A stretch of 43,201 bases of DNA from JALSKU01 sp964556545 (GCA_964556545.1 CAZKWE010000085.1:1-43201), one strand, 5' to 3'; numbered from the stretch's first letter, positions 6,437 to 14,901 are shown. The notes: a model not told the origin generated them from the letters alone. Numbers and translations are program-made.

Positions 6437-8689
6437 TTATGATTTTAATCTTTCTTCCAAAAGCTCTTTGACTATTTTCGGATTTGCTTTGCCATCTGTA
6501 CTTTTAAGTACTTGGCCGACAAAAAAACCAAAAAGTTTTGTATTGCCATTTTTATATTTTGTAACATTATCAGGATAATTTGCAATCACTTCATCAACAA
6601 CGGGCTTGATTTTTAAAGGATCGCTTATTTGTATCAAATTTTTGGATTTAACAATGTCTTCAGGATTGTTACCTGTTTTGGACATCTCTTCAAAAACTTC
6701 TTTTGCAATTTTACCGGAAATCATTTTATCATCAAGCATTTTGGCAAGTTCGGCAATTTGTTTAGCATCAAATTTTAATTTGTCAATCGACTTTTCCTTG
6801 AGTTCTCTTGCAACATCCGTAACTATTATATTTGCAAGCATTACAGGACTGTTATAATATTTTAACACCGATTTATAAAATAAAGAAAGTTTTTTATCTC
6901 GTGCCAAAATATTGGCAACTTCACTGTTTAGCTTCAAATCATTTTTATAATAATCAAACAAACTTTTTTGTTCTTCATTCATAGGTGCCGTTTTTCCCTC
7001 AAAAGACATTTTTTTACTTTTTGTTTTTTGTGGAGATTTTGTGGTTTTTGCTTTTTTGCTCCATGAATCTTTTAAACTTACAATCCTGTTAAATACAGGT
7101 AATTTATCTGAAGAGCTGACAGGATCTTTGTAAAAATATCCCTGTCTTTCAAATTGAAACCGTACATCAGGATTTGTTTCTATAGGAGCAGGTTCTATTA
7201 ATGCATTGTTGATAATTTTCAAAGAATCGGGATTGATATCCTCTATGCCTTCGGGAGTCTCTGTTTTAAACAATCTGTCATACAGTCTGATTTCTACCTT
7301 TTTTGCCGTACTTGCATTTACCCAGTGTATTGCACTTTTAACTTTAATTCCGCTTTTGTCATTACCGCTTTTTGAATCCGGATGATAGTAAACTTTTATC
7401 TCCGTAATATTACCGTTTTTATCTTTGAGTGCTTCTTTAAAAGTAATAATATAAGCATGCTTAAGTCTAACAGGTTGAGTTGGAGTAAGTCGATAATAAT
7501 CTTTTGGGGGATTTTCCATAAAGTCACTACGCTCAATATAAATTTCTTTGGAAAAAGGAAGTGACCTTGAACCCTCTTTGGGTACATCATGAGGATAATA
7601 AGATGCCTTAATTGTTTCACTTCCTTCATAATTGAGTATCGTAACTTTCAAAGGATCAAATACACACATTGCTCGGGGTACTTTTTTATTTAAATCATCT
7701 CTTATGGAATACTCAAGCTGTGCAACATCCACCATGGAATTTGCCTTGGCAATTCCTATGCTTTCACAAAAGTTCAGTATGGACTGCGGTGTATAACCTC
7801 TTCTTTTATATCCTGCAATCGTTGGCAGTCTCGGATCATCCCAACCATCTACATAGCCACCTTCCACCAACTCCAAAAGTTTTCTTTTACTCATAACCGT
7901 ATAACTTAATGCCAACCTTGCAAACTCATACTGATAAGGGCGGGGAGGTGCAAGTTCAAGTGTATCGAGTATCCAATCGTAAAGTTCACGGTTATTTTCA
8001 AACTCCAAAGTACAAAATGAATGTGTTACACCCTCTATATAATCAGACAAGCAATGTGCAAAATCATACATTGGATAAATACACCAACTATCACCAACTC
8101 TGAAATGATGAGTGTGCCTTATACGGTACAAAAGAGGATCACGCATTTTCATATTGGCTGCACTCATATCTATCTTGGCTCTTAAAACATGCTCCGCATC
8201 TTTAAAATAGCCGTTTTTCATTTTTTCAAAAAGTTCCAAATTTTCTTCAACGGTGCGGTTGGCATATTTGCTTCGCTTGCCCGCTTTTTTAACAGTACCG
8301 CGATACTCTCTCATCTCTTCTTCACTCAAACTATCAACATAAGCTTTGCCCATTTTTATAAGTTTGATGGCATATTCGTAAAGTTTTTGAAAATAATCTG
8401 ATGTAAATTTAACATCGCCATTCCATTTAAAACCAAGCCAAGTTACTGCATCTTTTAATGCTTCTACATACCTTGTATCCTCTTTTAGAGGATCGGTATC
8501 ATCCATTCTTAGATTGCAATAGCCTTGATAATCACGGGCAATACCAAAATTTATCGCAATGGATTTTGCATGACCTATATGAGGAAAACCGTTAGGCTCA
8601 GGCGGAAATCTTGTAACAACTTGTTTGTATTTTCCTGATTTTAAGTCCTCTTCTACTATCATTCGTAAAAAATCTTTACTTTGTGTCAA
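6437..8689 (-). CDS. glnS: Glutaminyl-tRNA synthetase fused to a YqeY/GatB-tail domain
   Basis: Charges tRNA-Gln with glutamine. The 750 residues are about 200 longer than E. coli GlnRS. The class I catalytic core has PHIGH (36-40), the RMDDTDP segment and VMSKRK (a KMSKS variant, around 270). Then come the two anticodon-binding barrels, ending near 545. A Lys/Ser/Thr-rich linker (about 545-565) leads to a helical C-terminal domain resembling YqeY and the GatB tail, as in Deinococcus GlnRS. The start is TTG 8689 with AGAAGG about 9 nt upstream; the nearby ATG runs into a stop at once. Most Campylobacterota that I know make Gln-tRNA by the GatCAB route, so a GlnRS here is notable. Confidence 0.95.
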   Translation of the reverse strand: MTQSKDFLRMIVEEDLKSGKYKQVVTRFPPEPNGFPHIGHAKSIAINFGIARDYQGYCNLRMDDTDPLKEDTRYVEALKDAVTWLGFKWNGDVKFTSDYFQKLYEYAIKLIKMGKAYVDSLSEEEMREYRGTVKKAGKRSKYANRTVEENLELFEKMKNGYFKDAEHVLRAKIDMSAANMKMRDPLLYRIRHTHHFRVGDSWCIYPMYDFAHCLSDYIEGVTHSFCTLEFENNRELYDWILDTLELAPPRPYQYEFARLALSYTVMSKRKLLELVEGGYVDGWDDPRLPTIAGYKRRGYTPQSILNFCESIGIAKANSMVDVAQLEYSIRDDLNKKVPRAMCVFDPLKVTILNYEGSETIKASYYPHDVPKEGSRSLPFSKEIYIERSDFMENPPKDYYRLTPTQPVRLKHAYIITFKEALKDKNGNITEIKVYYHPDSKSGNDKSGIKVKSAIHWVNASTAKKVEIRLYDRLFKTETPEGIEDINPDSLKIINNALIEPAPIETNPDVRFQFERQGYFYKDPVSSSDKLPVFNRIVSLKDSWSKKAKTTKSPQKTKSKKMSFEGKTAPMNEEQKSLFDYYKNDLKLNSEVANILARDKKLSLFYKSVLKYYNSPVMLANIIVTDVARELKEKSIDKLKFDAKQIAELAKMLDDKMISGKIAKEVFEEMSKTGNNPEDIVKSKNLIQISDPLKIKPVVDEVIANYPDNVTKYKNGNTKLFGFFVGQVLKSTDGKANPKIVKELLEERLKS

Positions 8690-8727
8690 TTTATCATACC
8701 TTCTTATTTAATCAAAAATTAAACAAC

Positions 8728-8751
8728 ATTATAGCAAATATTTGATAAAAT
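8728..8751. promoter_or_regulatory. Divergent promoters of glnS and the 8759 gene
   Basis: Minus strand: TATAAT at 8733-8728 preceded by TGC, an extended -10 for glnS with a start near 8721. Plus strand: TAAAAT at 8746-8751 preceded by TGA, with a predicted start near 8758, one base before the ATG of the next gene. Confidence 0.55.
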
Positions 8752-8758
8752 TTTGCCC

Positions 8759-9229
8759 ATGTATATGTATCATTTAAGCACCAATGCGACATTGGATAAC
8801 TACATTCTTTCAAAAGAGTTGATGAAGCTTGCAAATATTTCGCCCAATGCTTTTAGATACTGGAAAAATTGCATAGCTGCAAAATATGATAAAAGCAGAG
8901 TTGTTTATATACACAAAAAATATATTCTCAACAAATACAAAAACCTTATTGACAAATGTACAAATTTAGACGGCTATATCCAATCCGTTCCTTTTTGCAG
9001 ATATACAAATCTCCCATCTTCCCACTTGACACAAAGCAATCATTCTGCATTATACGGCCTTTTTGATATCAAAATAGTCGAGGGCGTTAAATTTGTCAAT
9101 TTAAAATCTTTTCTTAAAGAGTTGGGGTTAGATACTTCTTATACTATTTACATAGAGAAATGCAGATATTTTGCACCTTTGGAAAAGAAAATCAAACTAA
9201 CAAAAACTCTTTGTCTTGGGTACTACTGA
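8759..9229 (+). CDS. Hypothetical protein, possible HTH-like N-terminus
   Basis: A 156-residue protein that I do not recognise. Residues about 18-40 (LSKELMKLANISPNAFRYWK) read like a helix-turn-helix, and several Cys are scattered through the chain (five or so) without a clear metal motif. ATG 8759 has no Shine-Dalgarno and lies 8 nt after a TAAAAT -10, so the mRNA may be leaderless. A TTG at 8753 is in frame but would precede the predicted transcription start. The 3' end overlaps the convergent csd4 gene by 7 bp. Nothing in the neighbourhood points to a role; a small DNA-binding regulator is only a guess. Confidence 0.65.
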   Translation: MYMYHLSTNATLDNYILSKELMKLANISPNAFRYWKNCIAAKYDKSRVVYIHKKYILNKYKNLIDKCTNLDGYIQSVPFCRYTNLPSSHLTQSNHSALYGLFDIKIVEGVKFVNLKSFLKELGLDTSYTIYIEKCRYFAPLEKKIKLTKTLCLGYY

Positions 9230-10524
9230 TTATCAAGTTTTATCAGTACTGTTTTGATATAATTGTTGTGTTTGTCATAAAACTCTACTCTAAAAACATC
9301 TTCATTTTTATAAATCGAATATCTTTTGGCGATATCTTTTAATTTTATCCAAATATTGGCTTCATTTTTATATTTTTTTGAAGTATAGCCTATAACATTT
9401 ACTCTTATATCTTTTGGTGCAATTATCTTAAATCTTTTTTTGATTATTGCACTATATTTATCGCTTATATCTATGATGGTGTGATCTGTTTTTATACTGA
9501 GTTTCGGATGTATTTTTGATAACTTAAAATACTCACTTTTAATTTTGGTTATTCTTTTATTTCCTATCATAACATTATATATATTCTTATATTTAAGAAT
9601 TGCACCGAGCGGATGAGAAAAGATAAATTGATTGTATTTTTGCTTTAACGGTATATATCCTATATAATTTTTTACTCTGTTTAAATCAAGTTTTACTCTT
9701 TTATTTATAATCAAATATCCTAAATCATTTAAAATTTTTCTTATGGAATGTTCATTGAGATTGAAATCTCTTTTGTATTTGATACCCATAACCTTCATAA
9801 ACTCTTCTATAGTTAAAAGCTGATAATAAACCTTTTTGCTCAAATCAGTTATATTTTTACTTGTTTCGATTGCAAGTGCCGGTTTGTTGTGAGTGATAGC
9901 AAAATATGTCAAAGAGAGTCTCATTTGTTCATCATGAAATTTTGTTTTTGTATTTTTAACACCGAATATATGTTTTCTTTTAAATATCGAATTATTTATC
10001 TTTTGTGTGACAAGCTTACAAATCTTTCCGAGATTATAATATTTTGGCGTTTTTAAATTCATTTGATCTATGATAAGTGCCTGACCCCAGGCTTTGGGAT
10101 TGAATATAACATTTTCCCATTTCGGCCTGTAAAATCCATGTCCGTCATGCAGATTTAAAACGAGATCTATGTTTTTAGAAAGTATTATTTTTTTTATATC
10201 TTTGATTATATTATAATCAGGATCAGTTTTGGATATATTGACAAATTTTCTGTTCATATCACCATAACAGCCTCTTTGGTTTCTTATATCGCTGTCAAAG
10301 TTAAGGTTTGGCACAATTACAAGAGTACCTTTTAAAATTTTATAATGCTCAATCAATACTGAAGGAGCAAAATAACCTCCCGGTTCATTGCCATGGATAC
10401 CTCCTATGACAAGAAGAGTATCACCTTTTTGTTTTCCTCTTATTTCATATTTTTTAAAATGAAGTGTTGATGAATTTAAAAATAATGTTAAAAAAACCAA
10501 ACAAATAACAATCCTATTTATCAT
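9223..10524 (-). CDS. pgp1: M99-family D,L-carboxypeptidase, cell-shape protein Csd4/Pgp1
   Basis: Periplasmic zinc peptidase that trims peptidoglycan tripeptides to dipeptides; in Helicobacter (Csd4) and Campylobacter (Pgp1) it is needed for helical shape. The 433-residue protein has an N-terminal signal peptide (1-18), then GGIHGNEPGG with His44 and Glu47, and VLNLHDGHGF with His126. The spacing fits the metal ligands of H. pylori Csd4 (Gln46, Glu49, His128), but the first ligand here is the usual His rather than Gln. Beta-rich C-terminal domains follow, as in Csd4. It starts 4 nt after the csd6/pgp2 stop, so the two act together. Confidence 0.88.
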   Translation of the reverse strand: MINRIVICLVFLTLFLNSSTLHFKKYEIRGKQKGDTLLVIGGIHGNEPGGYFAPSVLIEHYKILKGTLVIVPNLNFDSDIRNQRGCYGDMNRKFVNISKTDPDYNIIKDIKKIILSKNIDLVLNLHDGHGFYRPKWENVIFNPKAWGQALIIDQMNLKTPKYYNLGKICKLVTQKINNSIFKRKHIFGVKNTKTKFHDEQMRLSLTYFAITHNKPALAIETSKNITDLSKKVYYQLLTIEEFMKVMGIKYKRDFNLNEHSIRKILNDLGYLIINKRVKLDLNRVKNYIGYIPLKQKYNQFIFSHPLGAILKYKNIYNVMIGNKRITKIKSEYFKLSKIHPKLSIKTDHTIIDISDKYSAIIKKRFKIIAPKDIRVNVIGYTSKKYKNEANIWIKLKDIAKRYSIYKNEDVFRVEFYDKHNNYIKTVLIKLDNQ

Positions 10525-10528
10525 AGAA

Positions 10529-11500
10529 TTATTTCTCTATAAAAATTTTAACATGATTGTTTTTTATCTTTATATACAACTCTTTATTGCCTTTGAAGCT
10601 GTAGTGCTTTGTTTTATATATTTCATAAAAAAACAGTTTATATATCGGTTTATTTTCCAAATTCGGATATGGAAGGATACTTATATGTTTAAATATAATA
10701 TTTTTTTTATCGCCTCTTGAAAAAATTCTTCTTTTTTCATTTGAAAAAGTGATTAAATTTTGTCCGTTATATCTTTTAAAATCCTTTGAATAAAAAGAGA
10801 GATATTTTTTTATATCATTGTTTTTCCATGCATTTTTCCATCGATATATAAAAGCCAAAATTGAACTTACGGTATCTTTTGAAAGTGGCTTTAGATTATT
10901 TTCATGAATGATAACAAAACTGTTTTGGGGATCTATAGTATTGTTTAAATCAAGCAATTGGTCATTTTTAAGAACCATACACCCTTTTGTAACTGGAGGT
11001 CTTTTTTCGTGATCCAACGGATAGCCGTGTATCCATATGCCATGGCCGTCTCTACCGCTTAATTCATCAAATGTATTTGGGTAGGATAATGCAAATGCGA
11101 CAGGACCGTAAAAACTATCTTTCGGTACAAATCTTTGTACTATTTTATATGTACCAAGCGGAGTTATCAAATCTCCTTCTTTTTTCTTTTCTCCGTCTTT
11201 GCCAGTTATAATTTTTTTTGCAAACAATTCTTTTAAATTACCTTTTTCATCAGTATGAAAAAGTTTTAGTTTTTTACTCTTTTTATCTGCAATTATAATA
11301 TATTTCTCTTTTTCAAAATATCCGTAAGTTGTATTGTAATCTTTTAGATAATTATGCCAGTATGAAACATTTTGCAACTTATTGTCAAATATTTTTTCAA
11401 CTTCTTTTATGCCGTTATGTCGATAAATATCTATATAATTTTCTGCAAAAACCGCAGTTGTAAAAAATAATAAAAATAAAAATCTAATATTTACAAACAT
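10529..11500 (-). CDS. pgp2: YkuD-fold L,D-carboxypeptidase, cell-shape protein Csd6/Pgp2
   Basis: Cleaves peptidoglycan tetrapeptides to tripeptides, the step before Csd4/Pgp1 in setting helical shape. The 323-residue protein has a signal peptide (cut after about residue 19), a YkuD domain (about 65-205) with the motif HGIWIHGYPLD (His158) and TKGCMVL (nucleophile Cys174), and a C-terminal NTF2-like pocket (about 220-323). Spacing agrees with H. pylori Csd6 (His160, Cys176). I chose ATG 11500 because AAGGA lies 5 nt upstream and the signal peptide then begins directly; an ATG at 11521 would add seven residues. Confidence 0.9.
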   Translation of the reverse strand: MFVNIRFLFLLFFTTAVFAENYIDIYRHNGIKEVEKIFDNKLQNVSYWHNYLKDYNTTYGYFEKEKYIIIADKKSKKLKLFHTDEKGNLKELFAKKIITGKDGEKKKEGDLITPLGTYKIVQRFVPKDSFYGPVAFALSYPNTFDELSGRDGHGIWIHGYPLDHEKRPPVTKGCMVLKNDQLLDLNNTIDPQNSFVIIHENNLKPLSKDTVSSILAFIYRWKNAWKNNDIKKYLSFYSKDFKRYNGQNLITFSNEKRRIFSRGDKKNIIFKHISILPYPNLENKPIYKLFFYEIYKTKHYSFKGNKELYIKIKNNHVKIFIEK

Positions 11501-11538
11501 TACATTCCTTATATAAATCATAAAAAATTGAATTTTAT

Positions 11539-12672
11539 CTAAAATTTACTTGATAAAAAATTATTGATATATTTTAATTCTCTTTTTTTTATCTCTTTTG
11601 ATATATCCGCACCTTTAAAACCCTCTTTAATAATATCTTTAACATTTATATCGGTTTTGAATTTTTTATAGTAAACACCCAATTCTTTGGCTCTATTTTT
11701 TACAGCGGGTATATAATTTAAAAGATACATTTTCACCGGTATTTTCAGTGCTATTTCAAGAAGTTCTTTATCGTTTGGAGCAAGGGATAATTTAGGTTGT
11801 AATTTATAAAATTTTTTATATATTTTTGGTGTATTGAGCTTTTGCAACAATGTAAATATATCTATATTTAAAATTTGAGAAATTATATATAAAAAATAGT
11901 ATTTATAAAACTCTTTTTCAAATCCGAATTGGTATTTTATAAATACTTTGCATATTTTGAAAAAATCCTCACATTTCAAATCAATATCAAAAAGTTTTTT
12001 CATTATGCCGAGTTTTACAAGATAATAAAAACCAAACTGAAGATATTTTGCTTGAAAAAGTTTTTCAAACTCCCAAAATATTCTATCTTTGCTCAAATCA
12101 TCAAGCTTAATTTCCTGCATAACACAAATCGAATCTTTATCACATTTAAAACCAAATCTTGCACTAAACTGTACAGCTCTTAAAACTCTTAGACTATCTT
12201 CTTTAAAACTTTCGGTATCGACAATTTTTATAATTTTATTTTTTATATCTTTTTTGCCACCCCAAAAATCAAGAAGTTCTTTTTTATATATATGATACAT
12301 CAGAGCATTCATGGTAAAATCTCTTCTTCTTGAAGCCTCTTTTTCGTTGCCTGTAATTCTAACTTCAAAAGCTTTATGTCCCTTTCCGGATTTTTTTTCA
12401 ATCCTTGCAAGTGATATATCTATATTGTTGTATTTATAGACAAAAAAGCTTTTACCGACTCCTTTTGCACCGATATACTGCATAATTTTCGAAAATTTAT
12501 CAATATCGATATCATAAACTTCTATATCAAGATCATGCACTTTTATGCCTAAAATTGTATCTCTTAATGCTCCGCCTACCACATAGGCTCTTTTTGTATA
12601 TTCAGAAAGTATCTCTTTTATATAAATGAAGTCTTTATAGGTAGATTTTTCTATATTATTTTTTGTGATCAT
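11539..12672 (-). CDS. CCA tRNA nucleotidyltransferase / poly(A) polymerase family protein
   Basis: Class II nucleotidyltransferase expected to add or repair the 3' CCA of tRNA. The 377 residues include YVVGGALRD (the GG-x-x-RD signature, about 34-42), the metal-binding DLDIE (DxD, about 51-55), RRRDFTMNAL (the RRD motif), and the ribose/base-selecting EDSLRVLRAVQFSARFGF helix. The C-terminal half is diverged and helical, without an HD domain. CCA-adding, A-adding and poly(A) activities cannot be told apart from motifs alone. Its ATG lies 17 nt inside the end of the CiaD-like gene. Confidence 0.9.
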   Translation of the reverse strand: MITKNNIEKSTYKDFIYIKEILSEYTKRAYVVGGALRDTILGIKVHDLDIEVYDIDIDKFSKIMQYIGAKGVGKSFFVYKYNNIDISLARIEKKSGKGHKAFEVRITGNEKEASRRRDFTMNALMYHIYKKELLDFWGGKKDIKNKIIKIVDTESFKEDSLRVLRAVQFSARFGFKCDKDSICVMQEIKLDDLSKDRIFWEFEKLFQAKYLQFGFYYLVKLGIMKKLFDIDLKCEDFFKICKVFIKYQFGFEKEFYKYYFLYIISQILNIDIFTLLQKLNTPKIYKKFYKLQPKLSLAPNDKELLEIALKIPVKMYLLNYIPAVKNRAKELGVYYKKFKTDINVKDIIKEGFKGADISKEIKKRELKYINNFLSSKF

Positions 12673-12952
12673 TCAATCTTTCATCAATACTGCTTAAAAG
12701 ATATTCAAGAAAATTAAGAGTTAAGTCCAGCTTTGCTTCTATATTTTGAGTATTTGGAGATTTAAATCCTTCAAAAAGCACAAGTATTCTCTCTCTCAAA
12801 TTTTTTAAAAACTGCTCCTCTTTTATATTGTTTACATCAAGGGTATCGACAGTATCATCATCTTCTTCTTTGGCAAGATTTTCCTCATCTGTCAACGGCA
12901 TGTCTTTATCAATTTCAGCCAAAGTTGATAAAACTATATCTTTTAATTCCAT
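12656..12952 (-). CDS. CiaD-like domain protein
   Basis: A 98-residue acidic protein (MELKDIVLSTLAEIDKD at the start, a central Glu/Asp-rich segment, then amphipathic helices). It resembles the Campylobacter CiaD-like family; CiaD (Cj0788) is a secreted invasion effector, but homologues are widespread in free-living Campylobacterota beside leuB, so the ancestral role is probably housekeeping and unknown. Start choice is uncertain. ATG 12952 matches the usual start of the family; a GTG at 12967 would add five residues. Either overlaps the TPR gene (10 or 25 nt), and the 3' end overlaps cca by 17 nt, implying tight coupling. Confidence 0.7.
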   Translation of the reverse strand: MELKDIVLSTLAEIDKDMPLTDEENLAKEEDDDTVDTLDVNNIKEEQFLKNLRERILVLFEGFKSPNTQNIEAKLDLTLNFLEYLLSSIDERLNDHKK

Positions 12953-13191
12953 ATTTTTAACATCCACCTTTCAAATTCTCTAAACTCGGGATCACTGTCC
13001 ATTCTAACAAAAAACTCTTTCATCTCTTCGTTGACTCCCTCAAAATTCCTTCTTATGCCCGAAAGTCTTTTTATGGCGATTTTAGCATCTTTATTGTTCG
13101 GATTTTCTTTTAAAATATCTTTGTATATCTCCAGTGCCTCGTCTTTTAAACCTTGAAGCTCATATATCGAAGCCAGTGTTAAAGTTTTCAT
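12943..13191 (-). CDS. Small TPR-repeat protein
   Basis: An 82-residue protein holding one to two tetratricopeptide repeats. Residues 5-40 (LASIYELQGLKDEALEIYKD, then NPNNKDAKIAIKRL) give a canonical TPR helix pair with its capping helix. The remaining 40 residues are helical and charged. Proteins of this size serve as binding adaptors. It starts 6 nt after the leuB stop and overlaps the CiaD-like gene, so the two small proteins may work as a pair. The partner is unknown. Confidence 0.8.
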   Translation of the reverse strand: MKTLTLASIYELQGLKDEALEIYKDILKENPNNKDAKIAIKRLSGIRRNFEGVNEEMKEFFVRMDSDPEFREFERWMLKIWN

Positions 13192-13197
13192 GTAATC

Positions 13198-14259
13198 TTA
13201 TATACTTCCTGCTATTATTGTTCCCATTTCGCTTGTCGAACATACTTTTTTAGCTCCGTATTTTGCCATATCAGAAGTTCTGTAGCCTTGATGAAGTGTT
13301 TTTGATATGGCATTTGCTATCATATCAGCTGCTTCAATTTCATCCAAAGAGTATCTAAGAAGCATGGCGGCACTTGCTATAGTTGCTATAGGATTGGCTA
13401 TACCTTGACCTGCTATATCGGGAGCAGATCCGTGAATAGGCTCATAAACTCCTATTTTTCCTCCAATGGAAGCCGAAGGCAAAAGTCCGATTGAACCGCT
13501 TATCATACTCGCTTCATCACTTAGAATATCTCCAAAAATATTACCTGTCAATATCACATCAAACTGTTTGGGGTCTCTTATTAACTGCATTGAGGCATTA
13601 TCTACATACATATGAGACAACTCTACCTGTGGATAATCTTTTGCGACCTCTTCAGTTGTTTCTCTCCAAAGTTGACTTACTTCTAAAACATTGGCCTTAT
13701 CAACAGAACAAACTCTTTTTTTTCTTTTCATGGCAATTTCAAAAGCAATTCTTGCTATTCTTGTTATCTCATCTTTTGAGTAAACCATAGTATTGTAGGC
13801 TTTATCTTTAAGTTTTTCTCTTGGTTTTCCAAAATATATACCACCGGTTAATTCTCTAACCACCATAAGGTCCACACCTTCGACCACTTCTTTTTTAAGA
13901 GTACTTGCCTCGGTTAATTCATCATATATTTTTACAGGTCTTAAATTTGCAAATACGCCAAGCTCGCTTCTAAGTCTTAAAAGTCCTGTCTCCGGTTTTT
14001 TATCTCTTGGTAAATTATCCCATTTATATCCACCGATTGACCCGAACAAAACAGCATCACTTTGTATTGCTCCCTCAACAGTATCTTTTGGAAGAGGATC
14101 GCCCGTAGCATCATACGCACATCCTCCCATAAGATACTCTTTGTAGTTAAAAATTATATTGCATTTTTTTCCTACCGCATTTAAAACCTTTATAGCCTCA
14201 TCAACTATCTCAGGACCAATTCCATCGCCTTTTATAACTGCTATATTATATTTTTTCAC
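13198..14259 (-). CDS. leuB: 3-isopropylmalate dehydrogenase
   Basis: NAD-dependent oxidative decarboxylation of 3-isopropylmalate in leucine biosynthesis. 353 residues. The N-terminal VIKGDGIGPEI, the substrate-binding LRPVKIYDE and VRELTGGIYFG segments, the metal-binding GDILSDEASMISGSIGLLPSAS run, and the NAD-site EPIHGSAPDIAGQGIANP are all present. It starts at GTG 14259, overlapping the leuD stop by 4 nt (GTGA). leuC and leuA are not in the window. It heads the conserved TPR, CiaD-like and cca tail. Confidence 0.97.
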   Translation of the reverse strand: MKKYNIAVIKGDGIGPEIVDEAIKVLNAVGKKCNIIFNYKEYLMGGCAYDATGDPLPKDTVEGAIQSDAVLFGSIGGYKWDNLPRDKKPETGLLRLRSELGVFANLRPVKIYDELTEASTLKKEVVEGVDLMVVRELTGGIYFGKPREKLKDKAYNTMVYSKDEITRIARIAFEIAMKRKKRVCSVDKANVLEVSQLWRETTEEVAKDYPQVELSHMYVDNASMQLIRDPKQFDVILTGNIFGDILSDEASMISGSIGLLPSASIGGKIGVYEPIHGSAPDIAGQGIANPIATIASAAMLLRYSLDEIEAADMIANAISKTLHQGYRTSDMAKYGAKKVCSTSEMGTIIAGSI

Positions 14260-14759
14260 TGCTTAGCCTCTACCATTTTTTCTTTTGCATAATTCATTAA
14301 ACCTCCGCTTGATATAAGCTCTTGCATAAATGGCGGTATAGGAGTAAAATTATATATGCTTTTTTTATCTATATCTTCAACAAGTCCGTTTTGCATATCT
14401 ATTTTTACAAGATCCCCTTCGTCGATTTTGTCACACTCATCTAATTCAAAAATAGGAAGACCCATATTGAAAGCATTTCTGTAAAAAATCCTGGCAAATG
14501 ATTTTGCAACAACTGCGGCAACTCCTGCAGCTTTTAAAGCTATAGGTGCATGTTCGCGACTGCTGCCGCATCCAAAATTTTCTCCGGCTACTATAATATC
14601 ACCCGGATTTAACTTTTTTACAAATTCCGAATCTGCATCTTCCATAACATGTTCTGCCAATTTATGAGGATCGGAAGTATTCAAATATCTTGCGGCTATA
14701 ATCAAATCAGTATCTATATTGTCTGCGAATTTCCAAACTTTTCCTGTTATTATATTCAT
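14256..14759 (-). CDS. leuD: 3-isopropylmalate dehydratase small subunit
   Basis: Small (swivelling) subunit of isopropylmalate isomerase, working with LeuC, which is encoded elsewhere. The 167 residues have the short-form LeuD/HacB layout: GKVWKFADNIDTDLIIAARY at the start, then GENFGCGSSREHAP, the substrate-loop signature, and ARIFYRNAFNMGLP. The short form often pairs with archaeal-type LeuC. The start is ATG 14759 with GAGGAAA upstream. It is first in a seven-gene minus-strand run ending with csd4, behind an extended -10 (TAAAAT, 14797-14792) and a palindrome at the predicted transcription start. Confidence 0.96.
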   Translation of the reverse strand: MNIITGKVWKFADNIDTDLIIAARYLNTSDPHKLAEHVMEDADSEFVKKLNPGDIIVAGENFGCGSSREHAPIALKAAGVAAVVAKSFARIFYRNAFNMGLPIFELDECDKIDEGDLVKIDMQNGLVEDIDKKSIYNFTPIPPFMQELISSGGLMNYAKEKMVEAKQ

Positions 14760-14776
14760 TAATCTTTCCTCGTATT

Positions 14777-14797
14777 AAATATCAAGATGATATTTTA
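14777..14797 (-). promoter_or_regulatory. leuD promoter with start-site palindrome
   Basis: Minus-strand TAAAAT (14797-14792) preceded by TGC. Directly on it lies a perfect inverted repeat, AAATATCA-AGA-TGATATTT (14777-14795), whose centre coincides with the predicted start near 14785. The position suits a repressor operator, though an AT-rich palindrome of this size could arise by chance. Confidence 0.45.
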
Positions 14798-14874
14798 GCA
14801 AAATATGAGTATAATTAAGTTTAAATCAAAATTCGGATTAAGTTAAAATTATGAAGACAGTAAAAATATCAATA

Positions 14875-14901
14875 TTTTGTGCTATACTTCACAGTACAAA
14901 A
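14875..14901 (+). promoter_or_regulatory. glpD promoter and candidate operator
   Basis: Extended -10 TGCTATACT (TATACT at 14883-14888) with a start near 14895, 21 nt before the glpD ATG. An inverted repeat, TTTTGTGCT (14875-14883) and AGTACAAAA (14893-14901) with one mismatch and a 9-bp spacer, is centred on the -10. This is a classic place for a repressor. No glp regulator gene is in the window. Confidence 0.5.
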
